Part shown: piece after piece, positions 35,795 to 44,988 of the stretch | Layout of the letters: each line of letters begins with the position of its first letter | Numbering within the stretch: position 1 is the stretch's first letter | Source: JANQPX01 sp050633905 | GTDB taxonomy: Bacteria > Pseudomonadota > Alphaproteobacteria > Geminicoccales > Geminicoccaceae | Direction: 5' to 3' | Length of the DNA stretch: 64,000 bases | Assembly (NCBI GenBank): GCA_050633905.1 | Contig: JBOEHJ010000013.1 | Location: 1 to 64,000, forward strand | Made by a program: the position numbers and the translations under genes | The notes under the pieces: generated by a model | Databases searched by the model: none | Seen by the model: only the letters and a program-made list of their open reading frames with translations | Told to the model about the DNA's origin: nothing

Positions 35795-36197
35795 TGGCCT
35801 GTAACTCGATGAACCGGCACCTCTGCAGATGGTTTGCTCGGCGCCCGCGCTCTCGAAAGTGCGTCAGCCCATGGCGACTTACTCACCTGGTCGGTTCCCG
35901 CGAAAGCCACTGTTAACGTTTGGTCTCTAAGCTCACCGATGAGGTCCATGCGATTCTGGGAATCCGACCGACCGCAGGGAAGTTGGGCTTGGCTCGGACC
36001 CCCAGAATCGCATGGACCAGAGCGCAAAGCCTAAAGCTCGATAGTTAAGGTTTCGTTATTTCTGGGCGCGACAATTTCCGACCAATTGTCACCACGCCAG
36101 CCCGTTAGAATGTCCACAGCATTTGTCTGCCCATTCTCGCCAGCGTTGGTAAGATTTTCCTACGTTTAGAATATCCGCCGGCACCGGGCAAGCCCGG
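35795..36197. other. Intergenic region between asnB and the glycosyltransferase operon
   Basis: No gene is seen. The region holds the palindromic element at 35943-36018. The two flanking genes converge. A short hairpin ACCGGGC-AA-GCCCGGT near 36182-36197 next to the glycosyltransferase stop codon could be a weak terminator. Confidence 0.4.
35943..36018. repeat. TGGGAATCCG-family palindromic repeat, copy 1
   Basis: GGTCCATGCGATTCTGGG (35943-35960) and CCCAGAATCGCATGGACC (36001-36018) form a perfect 18-bp inverted repeat separated by 40 bases. The left arm continues AATCCG. Similar arms occur at 54724 and 56955. The element lies between convergent genes, where it could serve as a bidirectional transcription barrier. 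Confidence 0.75.
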
Positions 36198-37430
36198 TCA
36201 GGCCGCCGCTTTTTCGGCGTGGAAATCGTTCAGAAAATCCAAAAATTCGTCGATGTTGCGATCCATGTCGAAGCGCTCGGTGACCAGTGCTTTGGCGTTG
36301 GCGCCGAGTTTTTGGCGGTTTTCTGGGCTTTTGGCCAATTGCTGAAGGGCATCGGCTAGGGCCTCGGCGTCTTCGGACGGAATTAAGAGACCGGTTTCGT
36401 TGTCGAGAACGACTTCGGGAATGCCGGAAACGCTGGTGCCGATGATTGGCACGCCAGATGCCATGGCTTCGAGAACCACATTGGGGATGCCATCTCGATC
36501 GCCGTCCTTGGCGATCACGCTTGGGGCCACGAACACATCGCTTTCCGCCAGGCGGCGCAAAGTCTCTTGATGGGGCAGGCGGCCGAGGAAGTTGACCTCG
36601 ATACCTGCCGGCAGGTCTGCCGCCTCGCGTTCAAGTTGGTCTCGAAGGGGGCCTTCGCCGATGATCGACAGGGATGCCTCGACATTCGAGAGGCGTTTGA
36701 GCGCGCGGATTAAATAAATAAAACCCTTTTGCTCCACCAACCTGCCGATGGATAGAAGATTGAGCGTCGGGCTTGGTTTAGCACCAACGTCCTTGTCGTG
36801 GAGTGCGTCGAAATCGAGGCCGTGATAGTTGAGCTGGATCTTGTCTCGATCCTCTGGGTGGCAGATTTCTTTTAGATAATGCACGTTGAAATCGGTGCAG
36901 GTGACCACGCCTTTGACAGCGGCAATCTTGGTCCGAAGCTCGTCTTTCGGGGTCAGATAGATATCCCAGGCATGGGCGGTGACGCTTACCGGCATGTCGA
37001 TGAGCTTGTTGATCACCAGGGCCATCGAGGTTGGGATGGTTGCCCAATGGGCATGAAGAATGCCGCCGCGTTTGGCCATGGAGCGGGCGAAATAGACGGA
37101 TTTCGGAAAGGCAGCGATCGCTTTGATCAGCTCCTTTGGCCGCCTTGCATAGAAGCTGAACAGGATCATCAAGGCCGAGAGATAGCGAAGAGGCGTCGAA
37201 AAAAGCTGGACGAGATTGGCGGTGATCACCCGATAATCGAAGAAGAAGCCGGCTGTATGGACGAAGGCGCGGTGATCGGGATAGAGATCATGGCCTTCCT
37301 GGGGCGGCTCTTTTAGCGAATAGACGGCGATGTCCGTGCCGGTTCGGCGAAGTGCTTCTACTTCCCGCGCGACGAAGGTCTCGTGGAATTCCGGATACAT
37401 AGAGAGGAGATAGGCGACTTTTTCGGTCAT
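36198..37430 (-). CDS. Glycosyltransferase family 4 protein
   Basis: This 410-residue GT-B enzyme likely adds a sugar to the growing exopolysaccharide. The N-terminal Rossmann-like domain (AYLLSMYPEFHETFVAREVEAL) and the C-terminal nucleotide-sugar domain are complete. NLLSIGRLVEQKG marks the middle. The donor-binding motif is DGIPNVVLEAMASG, where the first acid of the usual EX7E is Asp. It is the last gene of a minus-strand block of three glycosyltransferases and a deacetylase. The sugar specificity is unknown. Confidence 0.9.
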   Translation of the reverse strand: MTEKVAYLLSMYPEFHETFVAREVEALRRTGTDIAVYSLKEPPQEGHDLYPDHRAFVHTAGFFFDYRVITANLVQLFSTPLRYLSALMILFSFYARRPKELIKAIAAFPKSVYFARSMAKRGGILHAHWATIPTSMALVINKLIDMPVSVTAHAWDIYLTPKDELRTKIAAVKGVVTCTDFNVHYLKEICHPEDRDKIQLNYHGLDFDALHDKDVGAKPSPTLNLLSIGRLVEQKGFIYLIRALKRLSNVEASLSIIGEGPLRDQLEREAADLPAGIEVNFLGRLPHQETLRRLAESDVFVAPSVIAKDGDRDGIPNVVLEAMASGVPIIGTSVSGIPEVVLDNETGLLIPSEDAEALADALQQLAKSPENRQKLGANAKALVTERFDMDRNIDEFLDFLNDFHAEKAAA

Positions 37431-37466
37431 GATCTTGAATTTCGCTCAGAGGAAAGCCGGCGGCGC

Positions 37467-38594
37467 TCAGGCGGCCTTGGCGTAGTGGGCTTGGTGCTGC
37501 TCGACCATGGAGGGGATCGAGAAACGCTGATCGATGTCCTGCTTGCCGCAGGCGCCGAGACGCTGGGCAAAAGCGGGGTCTTGCACGAACCGTCTGATCG
37601 CATCGGACAGTGCTTGATCGTCGTCGGAGGGGAACAGTAGGCCGTTCTCCTCATGCCGGACGATCTCGGCCGAGCCGCCGACCCTGGATGCAATCACCGG
37701 CTTGCCGACGGCCATTGCTTCAAGGATGGCATTAGAGAGACCCTCAAAAAAGGAAGGCAGAACGGCGGCATCGCTATGGGCCAGCACGGCGTTGACATCG
37801 GAACGCTCGCCCAGGAATTCGACTTGATCGAGAGATAAGTCGGCGGCCATCTGTTCGAGCTTTGACCGCTCCCCACCGCCTCCCACCAGCCAGACACCGA
37901 TCTTCTCGTCCGCGCCCTCGTCCTTCAGGCGGCGTAGTGCTCGAAACAGGCAGGGCACGTTCTTTTCAGGTCCCAAGCGACCGACAAAGGTAAGGATGAA
38001 GTCATGGCGTGCCCGCAGGGTTGTAAGGTCTTCAGGTAAAACCGGTGCGGCCTGCACCGCGTGCACGCCGTTGTAGACGATGGCGCAGTCATTCCCCTTG
38101 AGCGCCATGCGCTCGAACGCGATATCGGCCGCCTGTTTGGAATTGGAGATTACCAGGGCTGATCGCCTCGTAATCCATCTTTTGATCCGCCATTGCAATG
38201 ATGAGTAATCGTCATAGGTGCCGCGGATCGAGGAGATGAAGAGCGAGCTCCTGGCGAAACTGCGCGCAAGGGCCAGCCAAAGCTCCGCCGTCAAGCTGTA
38301 GGCGTGGATGACGTCGAACCGTTCCTGCTTCAAGAAGCGCATAAGGGACAGAAAAAAGCCAATGTCGATCTTACCGTTCTTGGGGAGATAATGGACGCGA
38401 ATGCCCTTGGCCGCGATCTCGTCGACCAGGAACGAATGTTCCCGAAAATAGAGGAGCACCGGCTCGAAGCGTGTTCGGTCCATGCCGGTCAGAAGGTTGG
38501 TGATCTGTCGCTGACTGCCACCAACCTCCATCTCATCGGTGGCGACCAGAACCTTGCACTTCTCGGCAGCTTTTGGCGCGTTGTCGTTGGTCAT
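37467..38594 (-). CDS. Glycosyltransferase family 4 protein
   Basis: A second GT-B retaining glycosyltransferase of 375 residues. The N-terminal EVGGSQRQITNLLTGMDR motif is typical of GT4. The central FVGRLGPEKNV and the EX7E motif EGLSNAILEAMAVGKP are intact. It is followed after 36 bases by the other GT4 gene, suggesting one operon. Donor and acceptor cannot be determined from sequence. Confidence 0.92.
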   Translation of the reverse strand: MTNDNAPKAAEKCKVLVATDEMEVGGSQRQITNLLTGMDRTRFEPVLLYFREHSFLVDEIAAKGIRVHYLPKNGKIDIGFFLSLMRFLKQERFDVIHAYSLTAELWLALARSFARSSLFISSIRGTYDDYSSLQWRIKRWITRRSALVISNSKQAADIAFERMALKGNDCAIVYNGVHAVQAAPVLPEDLTTLRARHDFILTFVGRLGPEKNVPCLFRALRRLKDEGADEKIGVWLVGGGGERSKLEQMAADLSLDQVEFLGERSDVNAVLAHSDAAVLPSFFEGLSNAILEAMAVGKPVIASRVGGSAEIVRHEENGLLFPSDDDQALSDAIRRFVQDPAFAQRLGACGKQDIDQRFSIPSMVEQHQAHYAKAA

Positions 38595-38668
38595 CGGTCT
38601 AACTCGCGGGCGGCATTGTCGGACAAATGGCGAACCATGATCACCTTCATTGGGTCATCTCCACCGGG

Positions 38669-39805
38669 TCACTTCCATGATGAGAGCTGACGGCCGCGGA
38701 TAAAGGTCCAGGCACCGAGAACAGTAAAATACATCATATCGTGAAAGGCCCTGATGATGCGGATCGGCATGAAGCGGCGAAGGCCGTCGAAGATCACGGA
38801 CAATAGCACCAAGCCGTGAACAATCAGTTGCCCGATGAAGCTGAGCATCAAAAGCGGATGATCGGAGAGGATGAACCAATTGGCGACCAGGGCCACCACG
38901 AGGAGGATGGGGGCGATCAGCCTTAGCATCTTGTGGGAGATGAACTGCCACCAAAGGGGGTTCTTGATCGGGTTCAGAAGGGCAGGGGACAGGCTCGGCA
39001 GTTGGAAATTGCCGGCGATGGTCCTGGTTTTGCGCCGTTTTTCCCTTGCCGGATCGGAGGATGGGATGTCGAAGGCATAAGCTTCACTCTCGAACAGGAC
39101 GCGCTGGCCTGCCATGACCGCATTCATCGGGATCAGTACATCGTCGAGCAGAGTTTCTTCGGGGATCGGGATATAGGCGTTCCGCCGCAGAACATAGATG
39201 GCGCCGGTGACGCCGACGGTCGAGCTGATCTGCGACTCGCATTTTCGAATGAACTTTTCATAGCGCCAATAAGCGTCCATGCCCTTGGAAAAGTCGTTCT
39301 CGCCCTCGCTCTCGAAGACCAGCTCGCCGCTGACCGCAGCGACACTCGGATCGGCGAGCGGGCCGATCAGGCGAACCAAGACATCCTCGGCCAGGGATTG
39401 GCGGCAATCGGTCAAGAGGAGGACATCCGCCTTGGAACTGGCAATCGCGCGATTGAGGCAGGCGGATTTCGTCGACTTCTCGTCAAAATGAAGCAAACGG
39501 ACCCTAGGATCATCGACCTGTTTTACCAGATCGCAAGTGTCATCGTCGGACGCATCGGAGACCACCAGGACCGAGAGGCGATCGCCCGGATAGTCGAGGG
39601 ACAGAAGATTGTCGATCTTCTTGGCGATGGTTTTGCCTTCATTATGAGCGATCACCACCGCCTCAACGCTTGGCCGATAGCTGTCGTCACGCAGAGATGG
39701 CCGCCCACGGCCTTTGGCCAGGAGCCAGACCAGGCAGGGATAGCCGACGAAGATATAGGCGAGCAGCAAGATCGCGGCGAAGAAGCTGACATAGGCGAGC
39801 GTCAT
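38669..39805 (-). CDS. Membrane glycosyltransferase family 2 protein
   Basis: This 378-residue processive-type GT2 has an N-terminal transmembrane helix (about 4-24), a cytosolic GT-A domain starting VEAVVIAHNEGKTIAKKIDNLLSL, and two or three C-terminal helices (about 285-355). The metal-binding LLLTDCRQSLAED corresponds to the D-x-D region, and LLDDVLIPM resembles the acceptor ED motif. Chain-extending polysaccharide synthases share this plan. Its ATG overlaps the stop codon of the deacetylase gene (ATGA), so the two are translationally coupled. Confidence 0.9.
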   Translation of the reverse strand: MTLAYVSFFAAILLLAYIFVGYPCLVWLLAKGRGRPSLRDDSYRPSVEAVVIAHNEGKTIAKKIDNLLSLDYPGDRLSVLVVSDASDDDTCDLVKQVDDPRVRLLHFDEKSTKSACLNRAIASSKADVLLLTDCRQSLAEDVLVRLIGPLADPSVAAVSGELVFESEGENDFSKGMDAYWRYEKFIRKCESQISSTVGVTGAIYVLRRNAYIPIPEETLLDDVLIPMNAVMAGQRVLFESEAYAFDIPSSDPAREKRRKTRTIAGNFQLPSLSPALLNPIKNPLWWQFISHKMLRLIAPILLVVALVANWFILSDHPLLMLSFIGQLIVHGLVLLSVIFDGLRRFMPIRIIRAFHDMMYFTVLGAWTFIRGRQLSSWK

Positions 39806-40554
39806 GCTGTGCCCCCAAGCATGGTCGTGCGCAGGCGGTCATAGCGCTGATTGCCGAGTGCTTTTTGTCCGAGCTTGACCAGGCGGTAGCGGGCCACCGC
39901 GCGAAGAGTGTCGCGGCTCCAGGGACTTTGGTAGTTCTGGACGGTCTGCTCGCCGGTATGGGCGTAGATTGGAAAACGCGGGATGGTGATCTGATCAAAA
40001 CGGCGCCAAAGGCCTGGTGTGGAGACCGCGAGGCGCTGATAGCCGACGGCTTGGGCTACGTCGACAACCCGCCGGTTGTAGCGGCCGCCGGGTGGGGCCA
40101 GGACCAGGACGGGCTTGCCCAGTTTGTCCTCGATCGCTTTCTTTGATCGATCGAGTTCGTCATGCAACGTCTCGAGGTCGAGATCGGCGAAGAACAGATG
40201 ATGATGGCCATGAGACTGGATGCTCATGCCGGCCTCAGCCATTTCCTGCAGATGCTGCCAGGAGGCGAAGCTTGGCCTGCCGACCATGCTGGTATTGATG
40301 TAAAACTCGGCCTCCATGTCGGCCTCGTCCAAGCTGGGGAAGGCATTGGTGAAATGGGTGAGATGGCCGTCATCGAAGGTGATCGACGGCGCTTCGATCT
40401 TGCCGGTCTCAAGGATTTGCCGGGCGAGCGCAACCGATCGCCCGATCTTGGCGAGATGGCTCTTGAACGCTGCTGTGGTGACGGCGTAATGCCGATCAGC
40501 ACCATCCAACTCGGCGTCGGAGCCGACGCCGTGATACATGTAAACAGGCTGCAT
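39802..40554 (-). CDS. Polysaccharide deacetylase (NodB-type)
   Basis: This 250-residue NodB-fold enzyme removes N- or O-acetyl groups from polysaccharide. It carries the metal-binding SITFDDGHLTHF and the SHGHHH motif that supplies the two histidines. LVLAPPGGRYNRR is the third motif with the catalytic region. It has no signal peptide, so it may act on a lipid-linked intermediate on the cytosolic side, although similar proteins are also exported by other means. It is translationally coupled to the GT2 gene downstream. Confidence 0.9.
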   Translation of the reverse strand: MQPVYMYHGVGSDAELDGADRHYAVTTAAFKSHLAKIGRSVALARQILETGKIEAPSITFDDGHLTHFTNAFPSLDEADMEAEFYINTSMVGRPSFASWQHLQEMAEAGMSIQSHGHHHLFFADLDLETLHDELDRSKKAIEDKLGKPVLVLAPPGGRYNRRVVDVAQAVGYQRLAVSTPGLWRRFDQITIPRFPIYAHTGEQTVQNYQSPWSRDTLRAVARYRLVKLGQKALGNQRYDRLRTTMLGGTA

Positions 40555-40631
40555 TCTTATTTCTTTTCTCGACTGAGGCGTTTTTTTACTTCAACAACTT
40601 CCCGCCTTTTGGAGGGTAGGCTTGGCTTTGA

Positions 40632-41972
40632 CTAAGGTAGTGGTGTAATCGGCTGCTCAAACGTGCCGCGTTCCCGGATGATCTTGGCCGAACCCTGGTC
40701 GATCAGTACCTCGGCTGGCATGGGTTGGCTCAGGAAACCGTTGGGGCTGGCGCTCAGGCCATAGGCACCGGATTGCAGCACGGCGATGAAATCGCCTTCT
40801 TCAGGCTGGGGCAGCGAAACTTTTCGCCCGATGGTATCCAGCGGTGTGCAGAGGGGGCCGACGACCGAGGCCGTCACCGCATGCTCGGCACCCAGGCGAT
40901 TGGCCAGCACTTGCGGGTAGTCTTTCTTGATCACCTGGCCAAGATTGCCGGAGGCCGCGAGATGGTGGTGCATGCCGCCATCGACCACGACATAGGCTTG
41001 TCCGCGGGATTGTTTGACCGCGCGGATCTTGGTCAGATAGATGCCGGCATAACCCGCGAGATAACGGCCGGGCTCAAGGATGAAGCGGGTGGTCGGGAGC
41101 TTGACGGCTGCCTCGTCGAAGAGGGCAGGGGCAGCGGCTGCCAAAGCGTCCATATCAAGGTCGCGCTCGCCCTTGAAGTAGGGGACGCCCAGGCCACCGC
41201 CAAGATCGACGGTCGGGATCGGTGCACCCAGCCCATCGCTAATGCGCACGGCGAGATCGAGGGCATGGCGCCATTGGGTTAAGAGGACATCGGCGTCCAG
41301 GATCTGGGTGCCGGCAAAGAGATGCACGCCTTTGAAGTCGAGGCTTGGGGTGCGCCGGATCTGCGCAATGACGTCATCAAGGCATTCCTCATCAAAGCCG
41401 AATTGCGCAGGCTTGCCGCCCATGCGCATCGCACCACCTTGGGCCGCAGAGATCGGGTTGACCCTGACCCCGACGGGCACGCGCGTTCCCTTGGCATTGC
41501 CAATGGCGGCCACAGCCTCAAGCTCGATCGAGGTCTCCAGATGGATCTCGCCGATCCCGCGTTCGATCACGAAGTCCAGCTCCTCCACACCCTTGCCGGG
41601 ACCGGCAAAGATGATGCGCTCAGGCGCGCAGCCAGCTTTGCGCGCGCGGAGATATTCAGCCGCGGAGGCGATCTCCAGGCCAGCACCTTCATTGACGAAG
41701 ACGCTGATCACGGCGGGGTTGGGGTTGGCCTTGACCGAGTAATGGACATCCACTCGCTTGCCGACGGCCTTGCGCAGATCGCTGAGGCTGCGCCGGAGAA
41801 GATCGGCGTCATAGGCAAAGAGCGGGGTGCCGAAGCGCCCGGCCAGCTCATTGACCGTCATGCCGCCGATCACCAGGGTGTCCTGTTCGGTGGCGAACCT
41901 TGTTGCAACCAGGCTCTCGGCAAGGCTTGGCTCGACCACTGCCTTGGCGTCCATGGCGGGGGCTGTGCTCAT
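40632..41972 (-). CDS. PLP-dependent decarboxylase of the exosortase A-associated type
   Basis: The 446-residue fold-III PLP enzyme resembles diaminopimelate and ornithine decarboxylases: the PLP lysine lies in VDVHYSVKANPNPAV, the glycine-rich loop is DLGGGLGVPYFKGE, and the second active-site part is GPLCTPLDTIG. Here it reads SVVGPLCTPLDT, with the conserved Cys from the other subunit. This subgroup accompanies an ACP and an AMP ligase in polysaccharide loci. The start codon overlaps the TGA of the ligase gene (ATGA). It probably decarboxylates an amino acid bound to, or made for, the carrier protein; that is inference. Confidence 0.88.
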   Translation of the reverse strand: MSTAPAMDAKAVVEPSLAESLVATRFATEQDTLVIGGMTVNELAGRFGTPLFAYDADLLRRSLSDLRKAVGKRVDVHYSVKANPNPAVISVFVNEGAGLEIASAAEYLRARKAGCAPERIIFAGPGKGVEELDFVIERGIGEIHLETSIELEAVAAIGNAKGTRVPVGVRVNPISAAQGGAMRMGGKPAQFGFDEECLDDVIAQIRRTPSLDFKGVHLFAGTQILDADVLLTQWRHALDLAVRISDGLGAPIPTVDLGGGLGVPYFKGERDLDMDALAAAAPALFDEAAVKLPTTRFILEPGRYLAGYAGIYLTKIRAVKQSRGQAYVVVDGGMHHHLAASGNLGQVIKKDYPQVLANRLGAEHAVTASVVGPLCTPLDTIGRKVSLPQPEEGDFIAVLQSGAYGLSASPNGFLSQPMPAEVLIDQGSAKIIRERGTFEQPITPLP

Positions 41973-43558
41973 GATGCCGCAGCTCGGGTTTTGGCGGGGG
42001 CTGTGCGTTCCTGGACCAAGAGCTTGTAATCCACCTTCCCGTTTTGCGAGAGTGGCAGCTGGTCCACCAGCTCGATTTCCCGTGGGACCATATAAGCCGG
42101 CAGCGCCTCGGCGCAGGCGGCAAGGGCTGCTGCACAATCACCACCGTTCGATGAAGCGACGGCAACCGCATGGACGCGCTGACCGGCAACCGCATCGGGC
42201 AGGCCGACCACGGCGATCTGGCTGAATTGTCCAGAGGCCATCAAGGCCTCTTCGACCTCGGTCGGGCTGATGCGGTGACCAACGGATTTTATCATCGCAT
42301 CATTGCGTCCGACGAAGTAAAACAAACCCTCCTCGTCGAGAACGGCGAGGTCACCGGAATAGCAAACGAGATCGGCCCCTTGATCCTTGGGGATGAGCGG
42401 GTTGCGCTTGAGCACCCGGGCCGTTTCTTCGGGGCGGTTCCAATAGCCGAGCGAGACGGTGGGACCGCGGTGAACCAGGATACCCGGCTCTCCCGGCTTA
42501 CAGCGCTCCTGTTGCTCATTAACCAAGAAGACTTCGCATTCCGGGATGGCCTTGCCCATGGAGGTGGGGTGGCTGTCGATCAGATCAGGCGGAAGATAGG
42601 TGGACCGGAAAGCCTCGGTCAGGCCGTACATCAAGACGATATTGGTCTTGGGCAATAGCTCTCTAAGCTTGGTCACCATCTCGGAAGGAACGGCACCACC
42701 GCTATTGGTGATGTAGCGAAGATCATTCGGTGGCGTTTGGCCGAGGCTCTTGCCTGCGCGGGCCAAAATAGCCCAGACACTTGGCACGCCGGCGAGGCCT
42801 GTGATCCGCTCGGCCGCAAGTGTTTTGACGATGTCCTGCCCAAAGCGAAAGCTCAGTAGCACCGTTGTCGCCCCTTGGCGTACAGCGGTGAGCAGCTGGT
42901 TCAGGCCATAATCGAAGCTAAAGGGCAGAACTGAGAGGATCCGGTCCTTGGCGGTGATATGGAGATAGGTCGTGACGATTCGTGCGCCGGCAAGTAGATT
43001 TTGGTGGCTGAGCATTACCCCTTTCGGCCTGCCGGTCGAGCCTGAGGTGTAGAGGATGGCGGCCAGGTCTTCGCCGATGGCCTGGCTCGGCGGATAGGCC
43101 GGGGCTGAAGCCGCGAAGGCGTTGGCAATAAGGCGCTCGGGGAGGGCGCTCACCGGACCCGCCACATCGCCTGTGAGCAGGGATTTCTCGAGAGAGGGGG
43201 CCTCAAGCAAGGTGGTTTCAGCCGCCTGCCAAAGAGCAGGATCGGCGATGAGGAAACGGGCTTTGCAATCCTCGACGATATGCTTGGCTTGAGGCGCCTT
43301 CAAAAGAGGATTGATCGGCACAAAAACGCCGCCTGCAAGGCTGATGCCGAAGATCGCGACGCATTCCTCGAAGCTTTTTGGCAGATAGACCGCGACGCGA
43401 TCCCCACGTTCGAGACCATGGGCGCGCAGCACCGCGGCATAACGATCGGCCGCGTCCGCGAGATCACCAAAGGTCAACCGCCGATCACCATCGACAATAG
43501 CCTCGACAGTGGGGTCACATCGGCGTTCATCCAGCAAGCTGTGCAGCAAATAAGTCAA
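41969..43558 (-). CDS. AMP-forming acyl-CoA/aminoacyl ligase of the exosortase A-associated type
   Basis: This 529-residue adenylate-forming enzyme has the phosphate loop YTSGSTGRPKGVMLSH, the adenine-binding YGLTEAF, the hinge region YFVGRNDAMIKSVGHRISPTEVE and the C-terminal catalytic lysine in LSQNGKVDYK. It likely activates an acyl or amino acid as AMP ester and loads the neighbouring acyl carrier protein. The start is TTG a few bases after the ACP stop, so translation depends on coupling. The decarboxylase gene overlaps its end. The natural substrate is unknown. Confidence 0.9.
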   Translation of the reverse strand: MTYLLHSLLDERRCDPTVEAIVDGDRRLTFGDLADAADRYAAVLRAHGLERGDRVAVYLPKSFEECVAIFGISLAGGVFVPINPLLKAPQAKHIVEDCKARFLIADPALWQAAETTLLEAPSLEKSLLTGDVAGPVSALPERLIANAFAASAPAYPPSQAIGEDLAAILYTSGSTGRPKGVMLSHQNLLAGARIVTTYLHITAKDRILSVLPFSFDYGLNQLLTAVRQGATTVLLSFRFGQDIVKTLAAERITGLAGVPSVWAILARAGKSLGQTPPNDLRYITNSGGAVPSEMVTKLRELLPKTNIVLMYGLTEAFRSTYLPPDLIDSHPTSMGKAIPECEVFLVNEQQERCKPGEPGILVHRGPTVSLGYWNRPEETARVLKRNPLIPKDQGADLVCYSGDLAVLDEEGLFYFVGRNDAMIKSVGHRISPTEVEEALMASGQFSQIAVVGLPDAVAGQRVHAVAVASSNGGDCAAALAACAEALPAYMVPREIELVDQLPLSQNGKVDYKLLVQERTAPAKTRAAAS

Positions 43559-43563
43559 GGGCT

Positions 43564-43827
43564 CTACCCGGCACGCTTGATGGAAACGAATTCGGCAAGC
43601 TGTTTGACGGAGTTGAAGTTATCAGGCGTCAGCTCATCATCATCGAAGGTGATGTCGAAGGTTTCCTCAAGATAGGTCACCAGATCGAGCAAGCCCAGCG
43701 AGTCGATGTCATTCCCTTCGAGCAATGATGTCCGCTCGTCCAGATCGGTCGACTTCAACGCAGGAAAACGCTCCTGGATAAAACCTTTGATCGGTTGCTG
43801 GATGTCCTGAAGATTAGTGTCGCTCAT
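43564..43827 (-). CDS. Acyl carrier protein
   Basis: This is an 87-residue carrier protein. The phosphopantetheine serine lies in EGNDIDSLGLLDLVTYLE; the four-helix pattern with TLERTS-like acidic first loop and DDDELTPDNFNSVKQLAEFV after it is normal. It is the first gene of the ACP-ligase-decarboxylase unit. Being outside any fatty-acid operon, it is a dedicated carrier for polysaccharide modification rather than the general AcpP. The ATG gives a compact N-terminus; an in-frame TTG four codons earlier lacks a ribosome-binding site. Confidence 0.92.
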   Translation of the reverse strand: MSDTNLQDIQQPIKGFIQERFPALKSTDLDERTSLLEGNDIDSLGLLDLVTYLEETFDITFDDDELTPDNFNSVKQLAEFVSIKRAG

Positions 43828-43977
43828 GGTGTTTCCCAAGGAGTAGCTTGTTTCTCAGTGATGCGCCTTCAACGCGCAATGGCTACCATTTCGCTGTGAG
43901 CTGATAGCCGATGCCCAGGAAAAGCGCTACGTTCGTAGCTTTAAGAAAGCGGGTTTTCGTAAGTTTCTCGTAAATTT

Positions 43978-44988
43978 CTATGAGTTTGTTGGTGTTGGAA
44001 CAGCCATGGCATGATTTTCGCAAAACCCTGGTTCATCAATGATCGTAAATCCATAGCCTTGTCTTAGGAATTTGTGCATTTTGATCGGCAAATCGGCATG
44101 GCATTCGAGACCGTGCAGACGATTGATGGCGTGGGGGTGATTTCTGATTGTCTCGTAATCGGGATGTTTTTCCATAGCAGATTCGGTGGTGAAGGCGAGG
44201 TCGTAATGCTGCTCGGCGAGGCGAAGGCAGCGTTCATCGAAGTCGCCGTTGGGATAGGAAAAGGTCTTGAAGGGACGGCCTATCAGCGCTTCCAGCCTGG
44301 TCTTGCTTTCGACGATTTCCATCGCCAAGGTCTCGTTATCAAGACTGGGCAGGATCGGATGATGGATGGTATGAGCGCCGAGCTCGATGATGTCTTCCGG
44401 CAAGGCGCGCAGCTCGTCGGCGGTCATGAGCTCATGTTCGGCAAGCCAGGCAGCTGAAGGCTCGAAAGACGTCTTGGCGCGGATGCGATCCAGCACCTTG
44501 TTCAAGGCGTCCTGCCCCATAGCCTTGAATTCCTCGACAAGAGGATCGATATCGGCGTCATTCTTCAACGGCAAGCCATCCAGCTCAACGCCGTTCTTAA
44601 GTGCCAAGGCAAGACGCTCGCGCAGTTCCGCCGTCCAGAGCCAGCTTATCTCGCAAGGCAGGACGAAGAAGGTGGCTTTGGCCCCGTACTTGCGCAGAAG
44701 CGGGAGGGCGACCTCCTTGGTGTTTTTCAGACCATCGTCGAAGGTGATGGCAACCCGCAGTTTTGAGGATGAGGAGGGCGTGGCCAGCTCGCTTGCAAAG
44801 ATCAGCTCGAAATTCTTGGCGAGGTAATCAAGCTGCCGCTCGAAATCATGCTCCGAGATGCCATCATCGCCGATCACATGATAGAAGAGCACGACCGTGG
44901 TATCGGCCCGACCGAGCATGTTCGTCGGGTAGCCGAGGGTCAAGAGACCTTGCTCGACCAGCGAACGCAGGGTGGTCTTAAGCTGCAT
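43978..44988 (-). CDS. Polysaccharide deacetylase family protein
   Basis: A second NodB-type deacetylase, 336 residues. Its motifs are RVAITFDDGLKNT, ELGAHTIHHPILPSL (the two metal-binding His) and FSYPNGDFDERC. The N-terminal part (TVVLFYHVIGDDG) is normal for the subgroup associated with polysaccharide export. The start was moved inward to an ATG preceded by GGGGGG; this leaves an 11-base overlap with the end of the FemAB-like gene, consistent with coupling. A much longer overlapping start is unlikely. Confidence 0.9.
   Translation of the reverse strand: MQLKTTLRSLVEQGLLTLGYPTNMLGRADTTVVLFYHVIGDDGISEHDFERQLDYLAKNFELIFASELATPSSSSKLRVAITFDDGLKNTKEVALPLLRKYGAKATFFVLPCEISWLWTAELRERLALALKNGVELDGLPLKNDADIDPLVEEFKAMGQDALNKVLDRIRAKTSFEPSAAWLAEHELMTADELRALPEDIIELGAHTIHHPILPSLDNETLAMEIVESKTRLEALIGRPFKTFSYPNGDFDERCLRLAEQHYDLAFTTESAMEKHPDYETIRNHPHAINRLHGLECHADLPIKMHKFLRQGYGFTIIDEPGFCENHAMAVPTPTNS

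Noticed and set aside
35792..35815. TAGTGGCCTGTAACTCGATG after asnB as another member of the stop-codon repeat family
   Set aside because: Only TAGTGG and a few scattered positions agree; the dyad is absent.
38933..39844. 303-codon plus-strand frame opposite the GT2 glycosyltransferase
   Set aside because: Antisense shadow; the minus-strand gene has all glycosyltransferase motifs and is coupled to its neighbour.
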